Below are positions 12,918-22,551 of a stretch of DNA of 64,000 bases, one piece after another. How positions within the stretch are numbered: the first letter of the stretch is position 1; each line of letters opens with the position of its first letter. The notes beneath the pieces were generated by a model that was given only the letters and a program-made list of their open reading frames with translations, did no database searches and had not been told where the DNA came from. The translations under genes were made by a program, and so were the position numbers. Origin of the DNA: Streptomyces sp. NBC_00704 (lineage in GTDB: Bacteria > Actinomycetota > Actinomycetes > Streptomycetales > Streptomycetaceae); the NCBI RefSeq assembly GCF_036226605.1, contig NZ_CP109000.1, positions 1,550,001-1,614,000 on the forward strand, read 5' to 3'.

Positions 12918-13334
12918 GGCGTCGGCGGCGCTCCTTGGCGGGATCTTCCGGGCAGCGAGCGGTACGTGGGACCTCCTGCGGGACGCCGGACGTCGTCCAG
13001 GCCTCCGCCGTACCGACGCGCCCCTCCCCCGTGCGAAAAGCGGCCCGAAGCGGTCCGGAACCGGCATCTGCGGCACGTGCGTGCACACCGGCGCGAAGAT
13101 CGATGCCCTGCCCCGATCAATAACGATCGCGTTTTCAATAACAGCACCCTTGACGCACACGCGACGGCGGGCAAGACTCCCGTCCATCGGTCGGCATTGT
13201 CGAACACCTACCGGCAATACGCGCTAGAGTGTGACAACGCCAAAGGCCGGCATCGCTCTCACCCCCGAGGGCGCTCGAACCCCCGGTGGGACCCGGGGTT
13301 CGGCTTCCCTGGACGAAGGACAAAGGAGTCGCGG
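12918..13334 (+). promoter_or_regulatory. gylR-glpF intergenic control region
   Basis: 417 bp ahead of the glycerol operon. It includes a relatively AT-rich stretch with two copies of TCAATAAC 18 bp apart (about 13117 and 13135), a TTGACG hexamer at 13150, the candidate GylR operator at 13191-13214 and the strong glpF ribosome site AAAGGAG. I cannot assign the exact transcription start. No gene is present. Confidence 0.6.
13191..13214. promoter_or_regulatory. candidate GylR operator upstream of glpF
   Basis: Read on the minus strand, CCGGTAGG then TGTTCGACAATGCCGA. This matches the site before gylR (12075) with one inserted base and one substitution, but in inverted orientation. It lies about 120 bp before the glpF start. 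Confidence 0.65.
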
Positions 13335-14129
13335 GTGTCCAGCTCCGACATCTTCATCGGCGAGACCATCGGTACCGCCATACTCATCCTGCTCGGCGGT
13401 GGCGTCTGCGCCGCCGTCACGCTGAAGGCCTCCAAGGCCCGCAACGCCGGCTGGCTCGCCATCACCTTCGGGTGGGGTTTCGCCGTTCTGACGGCTGTCT
13501 ACACCTCGGCCCCCCTCTCCGGGGCCCACCTCAACCCGGCGGTCACCCTCGCACTCGCGATCAAGGACGACGACTGGAGCAACGTTCCGGTCTACTGGGC
13601 CGGGCAGCTGCTCGGCGCCGCCATCGGCGCCACCCTGGTCTGGGTCGCCTACTACGGCCAGTTCCACGCGCACCTCACCGACAAGGAGATCGTCGGCGGT
13701 CCGGGCGCGCAGTCGACCAAGGTCAAGGCCGTCGAGGCACAGGAAGTGGGCGCCGGCCCGGTCCTGGGCGTCTTCTCCACGGGCCCCGAGGTCCGCGTCG
13801 CCTGGCAGAACCTGGCCACCGAGATCATCGGCACCGTCGTGCTGGTGCTGGCCGTCCTCACGCAGGGCCTGAACGACAAGGGCAACGGCCTGGGCAACCT
13901 GGGCGCGCTGATCACCGCGCTCGTGGTCGTCTCCATCGGCCTGTCGCTCGGCGGCCCGACGGGGTACGCGATCAACCCGGCCCGTGACCTCGGTCCGCGC
14001 ATCGTGCACGCCCTCCTGCCCCTGCCCAACAAGGGCGGATCCGACTGGAGCTACGCCTGGATCCCGGTGGTCGGCCCGCTGATCGGCGGCGCGATCGCTG
14101 CAGGCATCTACAACGTCGCTTTTGCTTGA
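13335..14129 (+). CDS. glpF: glycerol facilitator (MIP/aquaglyceroporin)
   Basis: 264 aa from GTG 13335, 6 nt after AAAGGAG. A six-helix MIP channel for glycerol uptake in the cytoplasmic membrane. The two pore half-helix motifs are present: the first NPA in [12 protein letters not shown] and the second as [13 protein letters not shown], where the Asp after NPAR is the usual glycerol-facilitator signature. An extended loop of about 35 residues around [20 protein letters not shown] is longer than in E. coli GlpF. First gene of the operon, with glpK 74 bp downstream. Confidence 0.96.
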   Translation: MSSSDIFIGETIGTAILILLGGGVCAAVTLKASKARNAGWLAITFGWGFAVLTAVYTSAPLSGAHLNPAVTLALAIKDDDWSNVPVYWAGQLLGAAIGATLVWVAYYGQFHAHLTDKEIVGGPGAQSTKVKAVEAQEVGAGPVLGVFSTGPEVRVAWQNLATEIIGTVVLVLAVLTQGLNDKGNGLGNLGALITALVVVSIGLSLGGPTGYAINPARDLGPRIVHALLPLPNKGGSDWSYAWIPVVGPLIGGAIAAGIYNVAFA

Positions 14130-14203
14130 GAGCACCAGCTGCACCGCGTAGTCGACAGCGCCGTACAGACAGCCCTCTTTCCACGGACCCCCAGGAGCAC
14201 ACA

Positions 14204-15742
14204 GTGACCGACGCGCACACCGCCGGCCCCTTCATCGCCGCCATCGACCAGGGCACCACCTCCTCCCGCTGCATCGTCTTCGACCGCGACGGCCGGATCG
14301 TCTCCGTCGACCAGAAGGAGCACGAGCAGATCTTCCCGAAGCCGGGCTGGGTCGAGCACGACGCCAACGAGATCTGGACCAACGTCCAGGAGGTCGTCGC
14401 CGGAGCCGTCGAGAAGGCCGGCATCACCCGCGACGACATCAAGGCCATCGGCATCACCAACCAGCGCGAGACCACGCTGCTGTGGGACAAGAACACCGGT
14501 GAGCCCGTCCACAACGCCATCGTCTGGCAGGACACCCGCACCGACGCCCTGTGCCGCGAACTCGGCCGCAACGTCGGCCAGGACCGCTTCCGCCGCGAGA
14601 CCGGTCTCCCGCTGGCCTCCTACTTCGCCGGCCCCAAGGCGCGCTGGCTGCTCGACAACGTCGAGGGCCTGCGCGAGCGCGCCGAGGCGGGCGACATCCT
14701 CTTCGGCACCATGGACTCCTGGGTCATCTGGAACCTGACCGGCGGCGTCGACGGCGGCAAGCACTACACCGACGTCACCAACGCCTCGCGCACCATGCTG
14801 ATGAACCTGCACACCCTGGAGTGGGACGAGAAGATCGCCGAGTCCATCGGCGTCCCGATGAACATGCTCCCGGAGATCCGCTCCTCCGCCGAGGTCTACG
14901 GCGAGGTCACCGGCGGCCGCCTGGGCGACCTGCTCGGCGGCATCCCGGTCGCCTCCGCGCTCGGCGACCAGCAGGCCGCCCTGTTCGGCCAGACCTGCTT
15001 CGCCGAGGGCGAGGCCAAGTCGACGTACGGCACCGGCACGTTCATGCTGATGAACACCGGCGAGAAGATCATCAACTCCTACTCGGGCCTGCTGACCACG
15101 GTCGGCTACCGCATCGGCGACGCCAAGCCGGTGTACGCCCTGGAGGGCTCGATCGCCGTCACCGGTTCGCTGGTGCAGTGGATGCGCGACCAGATGGGCC
15201 TGATCTCCACCGCCGCCGAGATCGAGACGCTCGCGCTCTCCGTCGAGGACAACGGCGGCGCCTACTTCGTGCCGGCCTTCTCCGGCCTGTTCGCCCCGTA
15301 CTGGCGCTCCGACGCCCGCGGTGTGATCGCCGGCCTCACCCGGTACGTCACCAAGGCGCACCTCGCACGCGCCGTCCTGGAGGCCACGGCCTGGCAGACC
15401 CGTGAGATCACCGACGCCATGACGAAGGACTCCGGCGTCGAGCTCGCGGCCCTCAAGGTCGACGGCGGCATGACCTCCAACAACCTGCTGATGCAGACCC
15501 TCTCGGACTTCCTGGACGCCCCCGTGGTGCGCCCCATGGTCGCCGAGACCACCTGCCTCGGCGCCGCCTACGCCGCCGGTCTCGCCGTCGGCTTCTGGAC
15601 CAGCACCGACGACCTGCGCGCCAACTGGCGCAGGGCCGCCGAGTGGACCCCCCGCATGGACGCGGACACCCGCGACCGTGAGTACAAGAGCTGGCTCAAG
15701 GCCGTCGAGCGGACCATGGGCTGGCTCGAGGACGAGGAGTAA
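14204..15742 (+). CDS. glpK: glycerol kinase
   Basis: 512 aa from GTG 14204 (CAGGAG upstream), normal for GlpK; the open frame from 14126 runs back into the spacer. It phosphorylates glycerol to sn-glycerol-3-phosphate in the cytosol. FGGY family: [16 protein letters not shown] at the N terminus binds phosphate, [11 protein letters not shown] and WQDTRT follow, and the second ATPase lobe has [12 protein letters not shown] and [14 protein letters not shown]. The product is both the substrate of GlpD and the likely inducer acting through GylR. Only 8 bp separate it from glpD. Confidence 0.97.
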   Translation: MTDAHTAGPFIAAIDQGTTSSRCIVFDRDGRIVSVDQKEHEQIFPKPGWVEHDANEIWTNVQEVVAGAVEKAGITRDDIKAIGITNQRETTLLWDKNTGEPVHNAIVWQDTRTDALCRELGRNVGQDRFRRETGLPLASYFAGPKARWLLDNVEGLRERAEAGDILFGTMDSWVIWNLTGGVDGGKHYTDVTNASRTMLMNLHTLEWDEKIAESIGVPMNMLPEIRSSAEVYGEVTGGRLGDLLGGIPVASALGDQQAALFGQTCFAEGEAKSTYGTGTFMLMNTGEKIINSYSGLLTTVGYRIGDAKPVYALEGSIAVTGSLVQWMRDQMGLISTAAEIETLALSVEDNGGAYFVPAFSGLFAPYWRSDARGVIAGLTRYVTKAHLARAVLEATAWQTREITDAMTKDSGVELAALKVDGGMTSNNLLMQTLSDFLDAPVVRPMVAETTCLGAAYAAGLAVGFWTSTDDLRANWRRAAEWTPRMDADTRDREYKSWLKAVERTMGWLEDEE

Positions 15743-15750
15743 GACCCGAC

Positions 15751-17367
15751 ATGACCAGTCAGCCCACCCTGCAGTCCGTGCCTGCCCTGGGGACGCACCC
15801 GGCGTCCGGCTCCAACCCGAGCCGCGCCGAGACCCGGGACCAGCTCTCCAAGGCGTCGTACGACCTTCTCGTGATCGGCGGCGGCATCCTGGGCATCTCC
15901 ACCGCCTGGCACGCCGCGCAGTCCGGCCTCAGGGTGGCTCTGGTCGACGCCGGCGACTTCGCCGGCGCCACCTCCTCCGCCTCCTCCAAGCTGCTCCACG
16001 GCGGTCTGCGCTACCTGCAGACCGGCGCGGTGAAGCTGGTGGCGGAGAACCACTTCGAGCGCCGTGCGGTCTCCCGCCAGGTGGCCCCCCACCTGGCGAA
16101 CCCGCTCACCTTCTACCTCCCCGTGTACAAGGGCGGGCCGCACGGCGCGGCGAAGCTCGGGGCGGGCGTCTTCGCCTACTCCGCCCTGTCGGCGTTCGGC
16201 GACGGCGTCGGCCACCTCCTGTCCCCGGCCAAGGCCGCGCAGGACGTGCCCGAGCTGCGCACCGACGGCCTCAAGGCCGTGGCCGTCTACGGCGACGACC
16301 AGATGAACGACGCGCGCATGGCGCTGATGACGGTCCGCGCGGCCGTCGAGGCGGGCGCGGTGGTCCTCAACCACGCCGAGGTGTCCGGCCTGCGCTTCAC
16401 CAGGGGCCGGGTCACCGGCGCGGACCTGCGCGACCGGCTCTCCGGGGACGAGTTCGGCGTCGACGCCCGTCTGGTGCTGAACGCCACCGGCCCGTGGGTG
16501 GACCACCTGCGCAGGATGGAGGACCCGAACGCGGCGCCGTCCATCCGCCTGTCCAAGGGCGCGCACCTGGTGCTCAAGCGCACCGCGCCGTGGCGGGCCG
16601 CGCTCGCCACGCCCATCGACAAGTACCGCATCACCTTCGCCCTCCCCTGGGAGGACATGCTGCTGCTCGGCACGACCGACGAGGAGTACGAGGGCGACCC
16701 GGCGGACGTCGCCGTCACCGAGAAGGACACCGCCCAGATACTCGACGAGGCCGCCTTCTCCATCCGCGACCAGCAGCTCGACCGCGACCTGATCACCTAC
16801 GCCTTCGCGGGGCTGCGCGTGCTGCCGGGCGGCCCCGGCGACACGGCGAAGGCCAAGCGCGAGACCGTGGTGACCGAGGGCCGGGGCGGCATGCTGTCCG
16901 TCGCGGGCGGCAAGTGGACGACGTTCCGGCACATCGGCCGTACGGTCATGCAGAAGCTGGAGGCGCTGCCGGGCCACCCGCTGGGCGACGACTTCGAGCC
17001 CGTCTCCGCGCTGCCGAGGAAGCTGCCGCTGCCCGGCGTCGCCAACCCGCGCGCGGTCGCCCACCGGCTGCTGGTCGACAACCCGGCGCCCGGCCCGCGC
17101 ATGGCGGCCGACACCGCGAAGCACCTCGCGACCCACTACGGCTCGCTCGCCTTCGACATCGCCCGGCTGGCCAACGACAACCCCGAGCTGGCCGCGCGCG
17201 TCCACCCGGACGCGCCGGAGATCTGGGCGCAGGTCGTCTACGCCCGCGACAACGAGTGGGCCGAGACGCCGGACGACGTGCTGCGCCGCCGCACGACGCT
17301 GACCATCCGCGGTCTCGCCACCGACGACGTCCGCGCCAAGGTGCAGGACCTGCTCGACAAGAAGTAG
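15751..17367 (+). CDS. glpD: glycerol-3-phosphate dehydrogenase (FAD)
   Basis: 538 aa. It oxidises glycerol-3-phosphate to dihydroxyacetone phosphate, passing electrons to quinone at the membrane. The FAD-binding motif DLLVIGGGILGISTAWHAA is near residue 35. The family signature SSKLLHGGLRYLQTG is near 75, the mid-section has GTTDEEYEGDP, the FAD C-terminal contact is VAGGKWTTFRHIG near 385, and a helical C-terminal DAO_C domain ends the protein. About 30 N-terminal residues before the FAD domain are polar and variable. Last gene of the glycerol operon, followed by a strong terminator. Confidence 0.97.
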   Translation: MTSQPTLQSVPALGTHPASGSNPSRAETRDQLSKASYDLLVIGGGILGISTAWHAAQSGLRVALVDAGDFAGATSSASSKLLHGGLRYLQTGAVKLVAENHFERRAVSRQVAPHLANPLTFYLPVYKGGPHGAAKLGAGVFAYSALSAFGDGVGHLLSPAKAAQDVPELRTDGLKAVAVYGDDQMNDARMALMTVRAAVEAGAVVLNHAEVSGLRFTRGRVTGADLRDRLSGDEFGVDARLVLNATGPWVDHLRRMEDPNAAPSIRLSKGAHLVLKRTAPWRAALATPIDKYRITFALPWEDMLLLGTTDEEYEGDPADVAVTEKDTAQILDEAAFSIRDQQLDRDLITYAFAGLRVLPGGPGDTAKAKRETVVTEGRGGMLSVAGGKWTTFRHIGRTVMQKLEALPGHPLGDDFEPVSALPRKLPLPGVANPRAVAHRLLVDNPAPGPRMAADTAKHLATHYGSLAFDIARLANDNPELAARVHPDAPEIWAQVVYARDNEWAETPDDVLRRRTTLTIRGLATDDVRAKVQDLLDKK

Positions 17368-17480
17368 GCCCGTGGGCCCGCCCCCCGGCGGGCCGGGCAC
17401 GAAGACCCTCCGCCGGTCCCACTCCCCTGACCGGGGCCGGCGCCGGGGGACGGCCCCGCCGTACCGGGGCCGGAACCGGG

Positions 17481-17516
17481 GAAGGGGCGGCTCCACCCCT
17501 ATGGAGCCGCCCCTTC
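17481..17516 (+). terminator. terminator of glpFKD operon
   Basis: 15-bp perfect stem GAAGGGGCGGCTCCA with its complement around a 6-nt loop, starting about 110 nt past the glpD stop. The rest of 17368-17630 shows no gene. Confidence 0.8.
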
Positions 17517-17630
17517 CGCATGCCGTCCCCGCGCCACGCCCCGCCCTCCACGGGTGCGGCCGGACGTCCGGCGTCGAACGTGATCGCGGTTTCGGGGGCG
17601 GTCCGGTGATCTGGCCGCATAATGGCCGCT

Positions 17631-17647
17631 GAGACATCGGATGTCTC
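17631..17647. promoter_or_regulatory. palindromic operator before FCD/GntR gene
   Basis: Perfect 17-nt dyad GAGACATCGGATGTCTC, 24 bp ahead of the ATG. It overlaps the region just after a CATAAT -10-like hexamer (17618-17623). Position and form suggest autoregulation by the downstream GntR-family protein. Confidence 0.65.
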
Positions 17648-17671
17648 ATGGGGAACGACAGGAGGACGGAC

Positions 17672-18343
17672 ATGGCAGTCACCGACGAGGCGATCGAGCG
17701 GATCAAGGGCATGATCGTCTCGGGTGCGCTGCGCCCCGGGGACCGGCTGCCCAAGGAGAGCGAGCTGGCCGCCGAGCTGGGCCTGTCCCGCAACTCGCTG
17801 CGCGAGGCGGTGCGCGCCCTGTCGCTGATCCGGATCCTGGACGTACGGCAGGGCGACGGCACGTACGTCACCAGCCTCGACCCCCAACTGCTCCTGGAGG
17901 CGCTGAGTTTCGTCGTGGACTTCCACCGCGACGACACCGTCCTGGAGTTCCTGGCGGTGCGCCGCATCCTGGAGCCGGCCGCCACGGCGATGGCCGCCCT
18001 GCGCGTGAGCGAACAGCAACTCGACGCGCTGGAGTCCCAGTTGGACAACCTGGGGGACGCCCCGTCGGTGGAGGAACTGGTCGCGAGCGACCTGGAGTTC
18101 CACCGGGGCATCGTGCGCAGCGCCGGCAACTCGGTGCTGTGCTCGCTGCTCGACGGCCTGTCCGGGCCCACCACCCGGGCCCGGATCTGGCGCGGCCTGA
18201 CCCAGGAGGACGCCGTCACGGGGACGCTGCGCGAGCACCGGGCGATCCTGGCGGCGCTGCGCGACCGCGACGCGGACGCCGCGCGGTCGTGGGCGACGGT
18301 GCACATCGCGAGCGTCGAGCAGTGGCTGCGTTCGTCGTTGTAG
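17672..18343 (+). CDS. FadR-type (FCD) GntR-family transcriptional regulator
   Basis: 223 aa from ATG 17672 with GGAGG 6 nt upstream. The N-terminal GntR winged helix spans about residues 5-70 (ERIKGMIVSGALRPGDRLPKESELAAELGLSRNSLREAVRAL). The C-terminal FCD domain is all-helical with the metal/ligand residues of ASDLEFHRGIV and an REHRAILAALRDRD motif near 190. FCD regulators sense carboxylates or sugar acids. The adjoining perfect palindrome is a likely self-operator. Its targets are not evident: the upstream operon ends in a terminator and parJ downstream is 219 bp away. Confidence 0.9.
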   Translation: MAVTDEAIERIKGMIVSGALRPGDRLPKESELAAELGLSRNSLREAVRALSLIRILDVRQGDGTYVTSLDPQLLLEALSFVVDFHRDDTVLEFLAVRRILEPAATAMAALRVSEQQLDALESQLDNLGDAPSVEELVASDLEFHRGIVRSAGNSVLCSLLDGLSGPTTRARIWRGLTQEDAVTGTLREHRAILAALRDRDADAARSWATVHIASVEQWLRSSL

Positions 18344-18562
18344 GGCGGAGGCCGCGGACGCGGGGCGTGGTGCGCGGCGGTGGCCCCGGCGCGCCGGCGC
18401 GGTTCTCCCGGCCGGTCGCGGACGCGGGCGCCGAGGGGTGTCCGGGGGCGGTGATCGGGGCAGTGATCCGGTCACTCCCCCGTGCAAGGGGGCTGCGGGC
18501 GCCCCCGCAGAACGCCGTAAGGTTGGGTGGTCAAGCGAGGGCACGTCGGAAGGAGGCGCTGG

Positions 18563-19498
18563 GTGATCGAGCTCGAGGGGGTTCCCGAGCTGATCGACCC
18601 GGTCATGGTGGCCGCGTTCGAGGGCTGGAACGATGCCGGCGACGCCGCCTCCACCGCGGTCGCGCATCTGGAGCGGGAATGGAAGGGCGAGGTGTTCGCG
18701 GCGCTGGACGCCGAGGACTACTACGACTTCCAGGTGAACCGGCCCACGGTGTGGATGGACGCCGGCGTGCGCAAGATCACATGGCCCACGACAAGGTTGT
18801 CGGTCGTGCGGGTCGGCGGTGACAAGCCCCGCGACCTGGTGCTCGTGCGCGGCATCGAACCGTCCATGCGCTGGCGCTCGTTCTGCAACGAGCTGCTGGG
18901 CTTCGCCCACGAGCTGGGCGTGGAGCTGGTGGTCGTCCTGGGCGCGCTGCTCGGCGACACCCCGCACACGCGTCCGGTGCCGATCAGCGGGACGACGTCG
19001 GACGCCGATCTGGCGCAGCGGATGGACCTGGAGGAGACCAAGTACGAGGGCCCCACGGGCATCGTCGGCGTCCTCCAGGAGGCGTGCGCGCACGCGGGGG
19101 TGCCCGCGGTGAGCCTCTGGGCGGCCGTGCCGCACTACGTCTCGCAGCCGCCGAACCCGAAGGCGACGCTGGCCCTCCTCAACCGCCTGGAGGACCTGAT
19201 CGACGTGCGCATCCCGCTGGGCGAACTGCCCGAGGACGCGCGGGCCTGGCAGGTGGGCGTGGACCAGCTGGCCGCCGAGGACACCGAGGTCGCCGAGTAC
19301 GTGCAGACGCTGGAAGAGGCGCGGGACACCGCGGAACTGCCGGAGGCGTCGGGCGAGGCGATCGCCCGCGAGTTCGAGCGCTACCTGCGGCGGCGGGACG
19401 GCGGCGGGCCGCCCGACCCCGGGGAGCGCACCCGGCCCCCCAAGCCGCCGAAGCCGAGCGGTGAGACCCCGGACGACGGCGAGTCCTCGGACGACTGA
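18563..19498 (+). CDS. parJ: PAC2-family protein, ParJ-like
   Basis: 311 aa from GTG 18563 with AAGGAGG 6 nt upstream. A proteasome-assembly-chaperone (PAC2, formerly DUF75) fold: LIDPVMVAAFEGWNDAGDAAS near the N terminus, then ALLGDTPHTRPVPISGTTSD and GIVGVLQEACAHAGVPAVSLWAAVPHYV. The last 45 residues are Pro/Lys/Asp-rich and probably disordered. In S. coelicolor the gene between glpD and mshC encodes ParJ, which interacts with ParA and restrains its polymerisation during sporulation septation. The symbol is given from family plus gene order recalled from memory. Confidence 0.8.
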   Translation: MIELEGVPELIDPVMVAAFEGWNDAGDAASTAVAHLEREWKGEVFAALDAEDYYDFQVNRPTVWMDAGVRKITWPTTRLSVVRVGGDKPRDLVLVRGIEPSMRWRSFCNELLGFAHELGVELVVVLGALLGDTPHTRPVPISGTTSDADLAQRMDLEETKYEGPTGIVGVLQEACAHAGVPAVSLWAAVPHYVSQPPNPKATLALLNRLEDLIDVRIPLGELPEDARAWQVGVDQLAAEDTEVAEYVQTLEEARDTAELPEASGEAIAREFERYLRRRDGGGPPDPGERTRPPKPPKPSGETPDDGESSDD

Positions 19499-19642
19499 GC
19501 GGCCCGCCGGGACAGCGGTCGACGGGACGGCGTCCGGCGGGGCGGCGACTCGCGGGACGGCGGCCGCACGGGGGCGGCGGCCGGTCGCGGTCGTCGACCG
19601 CGCGGGCGTCGTGAACCGGCGGCGGGCGCCGAGGCCGTGAAC

Positions 19643-19694
19643 GGCAGCTGAACGAAAGGGGCGCCCCGGGAGGCGCCCCTTTCGTTCAGCTGCC
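19643..19694. terminator. bidirectional terminator, 23-bp stem
   Basis: Perfect 23-bp inverted repeat (left arm 19643-19665, right arm 19672-19694) with a 6-nt loop CCGGGA, located between the convergent parJ and mshC genes. T/A runs inside the stem (CGAAAG/CTTTCG) suit termination both ways. Confidence 0.88.
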
Positions 19695-19700
19695 GAGGTG

Positions 19701-20930
19701 TCAGAGCGCCACGCCGAGCAGGGCGTCCACCGCCCGCGAGACGATGCCGGGGGCGCCGATGTCGGTGCCGCCCGTCTCCTGCTGGAGCGCCGCCCAGCGG
19801 TCGACGGCGGCGAGCGCGGCGGGGGCGTCGAGGTCCGCGGCGAGGGCGTCGCGCAGTTCCTCGACGAGCGCCTCGGCGGGCGGTCCGTCGGGCCGCGAGA
19901 CCGCGGCGCGCCAGCGGCCGAGCCGGGCCTCGGCGTCCGCCAGCACCTGGTCGGTCCACTCCCAGTCGGCGCGGTAGTGGTGCGCGAGGAGGGCGAGCCG
20001 GATGGCGGCGGGGTCGACGCCGTCCTGCCGGAGCCTGGAGACGAAGACGAGGTTGCCCCTGGACTTGGACATCTTCTCGCCGTGGAGAGCGACCATGCCG
20101 GCGTGCACGTACGCCTTGGCCATGGGGAACTCGCCGGTGAGGGCCTGTGCGTGGGAGGCGCCCATCTCGTGGTGCGGGAAGGCGAGGTCGGAGCCGCCGC
20201 CCTGGACGTCGAAGCCCATGCCCAGGTGGTCCAGGGCGATGGCCACGCACTCGATGTGCCAGCCGGGCCGGCCGCGGCCGAGCGAGCCGCCGTCCCAGCT
20301 GGGCTCGCCCTCGCGGGCGGCCATCCACAGCATGGGGTCGAGCGGGTTCTTCTTCCCGGGGCGCTCGGGGTCGCCGCCGCGTTCGGCGGACAGCGCGCGC
20401 ATGGTCGCGACGTCCAGGTTCGCGACCTTGCCGAAGTCGGGATCGGCCTCGACGGAGAAGTAGACGTCGCCGTCGAGTTCGTAGGCGGCGCCCGCGTCCC
20501 GCAGCCGCTCGACGAGCGGGACGATGCCGGGTATGGCCTCGACCGCGCCTATGTAGTGCCGCGGCGGGAGCATCCGCAGGGCGGTCATGTCCTCGCGGAA
20601 GAGGGCCGTCTCCTTCTCGGCGAGGGCGACCCAGTCGACGCCGTCGCGTTCGGCCCGCTCCAGGAGGGGGTCGTCGACGTCGGTGACGTTCTGGACGTAG
20701 TGGACCTGCCGCTTGGTGTCGAGCCACACGCGCTGGACGAGGTCGAACGCGTTGTAGGTCGCCGCGTGGCCGATGTGGGTCGCGTCGTACGGCGTGATGC
20801 CGCAGACGTAGATTCGGGCGACGGGACCGGGGTCGAGGGAGACCGTACCGCCGGTCGCGGTGTCGTGGATCCTCAGGTCGCGGCCCTGACCGGGCAGGGC
20901 GGGGACCTCGGAAGCGGGCCAGGCATGCAT
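19701..20930 (-). CDS. mshC: mycothiol cysteine ligase MshC
   Basis: 409 aa. ATP-dependent ligation of cysteine to GlcN-Ins, the third committed enzyme of mycothiol synthesis in actinobacteria. It is a class I cysteinyl-tRNA-synthetase paralogue without the tRNA-binding C terminus. Zinc Cys43 and the HIGH motif (H52-H55) lie in [19 protein letters not shown]; the other zinc ligands are in [14 protein letters not shown] and PHHEMGASH, and KMSKS is present as [10 protein letters not shown]. The start [14 protein letters not shown] is typical of MshC rather than CysS. No clear ribosome site precedes the ATG. Last gene of a four-gene minus-strand run. Confidence 0.95.
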   Translation of the reverse strand: MHAWPASEVPALPGQGRDLRIHDTATGGTVSLDPGPVARIYVCGITPYDATHIGHAATYNAFDLVQRVWLDTKRQVHYVQNVTDVDDPLLERAERDGVDWVALAEKETALFREDMTALRMLPPRHYIGAVEAIPGIVPLVERLRDAGAAYELDGDVYFSVEADPDFGKVANLDVATMRALSAERGGDPERPGKKNPLDPMLWMAAREGEPSWDGGSLGRGRPGWHIECVAIALDHLGMGFDVQGGGSDLAFPHHEMGASHAQALTGEFPMAKAYVHAGMVALHGEKMSKSRGNLVFVSRLRQDGVDPAAIRLALLAHHYRADWEWTDQVLADAEARLGRWRAAVSRPDGPPAEALVEELRDALAADLDAPAALAAVDRWAALQQETGGTDIGAPGIVSRAVDALLGVAL

Positions 20931-21052
20931 GTCATGAGCGTAACCGGACGGCAGTTGCGCGTACGAACCGGAGCGGCCGGATGGCCGGGAAGGCGCTCTT
21001 GCCGGTCGCCGGCCGCTGTGACGCCCCCTGTCCCAACGTCTTCATCGGCCTT

Positions 21053-21886
21053 CTAGACCGGGGGCCAGGGGATCGCGGGCCAGTCGCCGCTCGGCTCGGG
21101 GTGGGTCCCGGCGGCGAGCAGGGCCTCGGTCCGCGCGCGGGTGGCGTCGATCTCGGCGGGGGTGATGAGCCCGCTCAGCGCGGAGGACAGCCGTCCGCCG
21201 GGTTCCAGGGCGCTTCTGAGGCCCTGGAGGACCTCGACGGCCTCGGCGGTCAGGGGCTCGCCGGCCCAGCCCCACAGGAGCGTGCGCAGCTTGTTCTCGG
21301 CGTTGAAGGCGACGCCGTGGTCGATGCCGTACAGGCGGCCGTCGGCGGTGGGCAGCAGATGGCCGCCCTTGCGGTCGGCGTTGTTGATGACGGCGTCCAG
21401 CACGGCGAGCCGGCGCAGCCGTTCGTCGTCGGCGTGCACCAGCAGCGCGGTGCGGCCCTCGCCGACCTCGGCGAAGCCGATCGCCTTCCAGCCGGGCCCG
21501 GGCTCGTCGCCGTCCACCAGGGCCAGCAACTCGGACTCGGGGGCCGTCTCGACCCACAGCTGGCACATGCCCTCGCCGTGCGGCCCGTCCCGCAGCACGG
21601 TGGGCGGGACGAGGCCCCATCCGGTGGCCTCCGAGACCTCGTACGCGGCGACCTCGCGCCCGGCGAGGGTGCCGTCGGGGAAGTCCCACAGGGGCCGCTC
21701 CCCCGCGACCGGCTTGTAGACGCAGGCGGCCTCGCGGCCCTCGTGGGCGACGGTGCAGTACAGGGCCGCGTTCGAGGCGTCGCGGATGCGTCCGCGGACC
21801 GTGAGCCCGCCGTGGGCGAGGAGGCCGGCGAGGGCCGGGTCGGTGGTCGTCACGCTCCCCGGCGGTATCCGTTCTGGCGCGGACAT
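21053..21886 (-). CDS. SCO1664-family PI3/PI4-kinase-like protein
   Basis: 277 aa from ATG 21886, which overlaps the end of the DUF3090 gene by 37 bp; the longer frame to 22453 is antisense noise. It matches the actinobacterial family I know as TIGR03843, with partial resemblance to the PI3/PI4 kinase fold. CVYKPVAGERPLWDFPDGTLAGREVAAYEVSEATG looks like a nucleotide-binding lobe with Lys. VLDAVINNADRKGGHLL and LYGIDHGVAF supply HxD/DHG-like catalytic Asp candidates. The substrate is unknown. Its fixed place upstream of mshC suggests, but does not prove, a role linked to thiol or cofactor metabolism. Confidence 0.85.
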   Translation of the reverse strand: MSAPERIPPGSVTTTDPALAGLLAHGGLTVRGRIRDASNAALYCTVAHEGREAACVYKPVAGERPLWDFPDGTLAGREVAAYEVSEATGWGLVPPTVLRDGPHGEGMCQLWVETAPESELLALVDGDEPGPGWKAIGFAEVGEGRTALLVHADDERLRRLAVLDAVINNADRKGGHLLPTADGRLYGIDHGVAFNAENKLRTLLWGWAGEPLTAEAVEVLQGLRSALEPGGRLSSALSGLITPAEIDATRARTEALLAAGTHPEPSGDWPAIPWPPV

Positions 21887-22440
21887 ACGTGTCCTTCCGG
21901 GTCGAGCGGCAGACTGCACAGCGGGCACGGCGGCCGGCCGGCGTTGACGACGTCGAGGGCGCGCTTGGCGAAGGCCCGCGCCTGGGCGCCGGTGAGCCGG
22001 ACCCGCAGCATCGGGGGACCGTTCTCCTCGTCCTGGAGGAGGCGCTCCTCGGCCTCGGCGAGGTCCTCCTCGGAGTCGGCCTCGAGTTCCACGAGGGCCT
22101 GCGCCTCGACGATCATGCGCTGTTCCTCGCCGTCCCAGGCGAGGGCCATGGTGCCGACCCGGAACTCCTCCTCGATCGGGGTGTCGAGGGGAGCGGTGTC
22201 GCTGTTCTCGGCGGGCGACACGGCGGGCACCATGGCGCTGCCGCCGCTGCGGCGTACGACCTCGTCCAGCAGTTCGTCCATGCGCTCGGCGAGCGCGGCG
22301 ACCTGCGTCTTCTCCAGGGCCACGCTGGTCACCCGACCGGCGGCGGTGGCCTGGAGGAAGAAGGTGCGGCGCCCGGGCAGCCCGACCGTACCGGCCACGA
22401 AACGGTCCGGGGGGTCGTAGAGGAACACCTGACGGGACAC
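21850..22440 (-). CDS. DUF3090 family protein
   Basis: 196 aa from GTG 22440 (GGAG...AGGAC upstream). Belongs to the actinobacterial DUF3090 family (TIGR03847), starting VSRQVFLYDPPDRFVAGTVGLPGRRTFFLQA. The central region is Glu-rich (EADSEEDLAEAEERLLQDEE). The C terminus carries a likely zinc ribbon, CPLCSLPLDPEGHVC. The function is uncharacterised. Its stop lies inside the following kinase-like gene, so the two are translationally coupled. Confidence 0.88.
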   Translation of the reverse strand: MSRQVFLYDPPDRFVAGTVGLPGRRTFFLQATAAGRVTSVALEKTQVAALAERMDELLDEVVRRSGGSAMVPAVSPAENSDTAPLDTPIEEEFRVGTMALAWDGEEQRMIVEAQALVELEADSEEDLAEAEERLLQDEENGPPMLRVRLTGAQARAFAKRALDVVNAGRPPCPLCSLPLDPEGHVCPRQNGYRRGA

Positions 22441-22551
22441 GTCCTGTCTCCATGGAAGTCGTGGGTCATCGTGGCACTGGGGACGCGTGGGGAGACGTCC
22501 CCGCGGGTACGCGCGCGTTCGCGGACCGCTTCACCCTACTGCGGCCGACGA

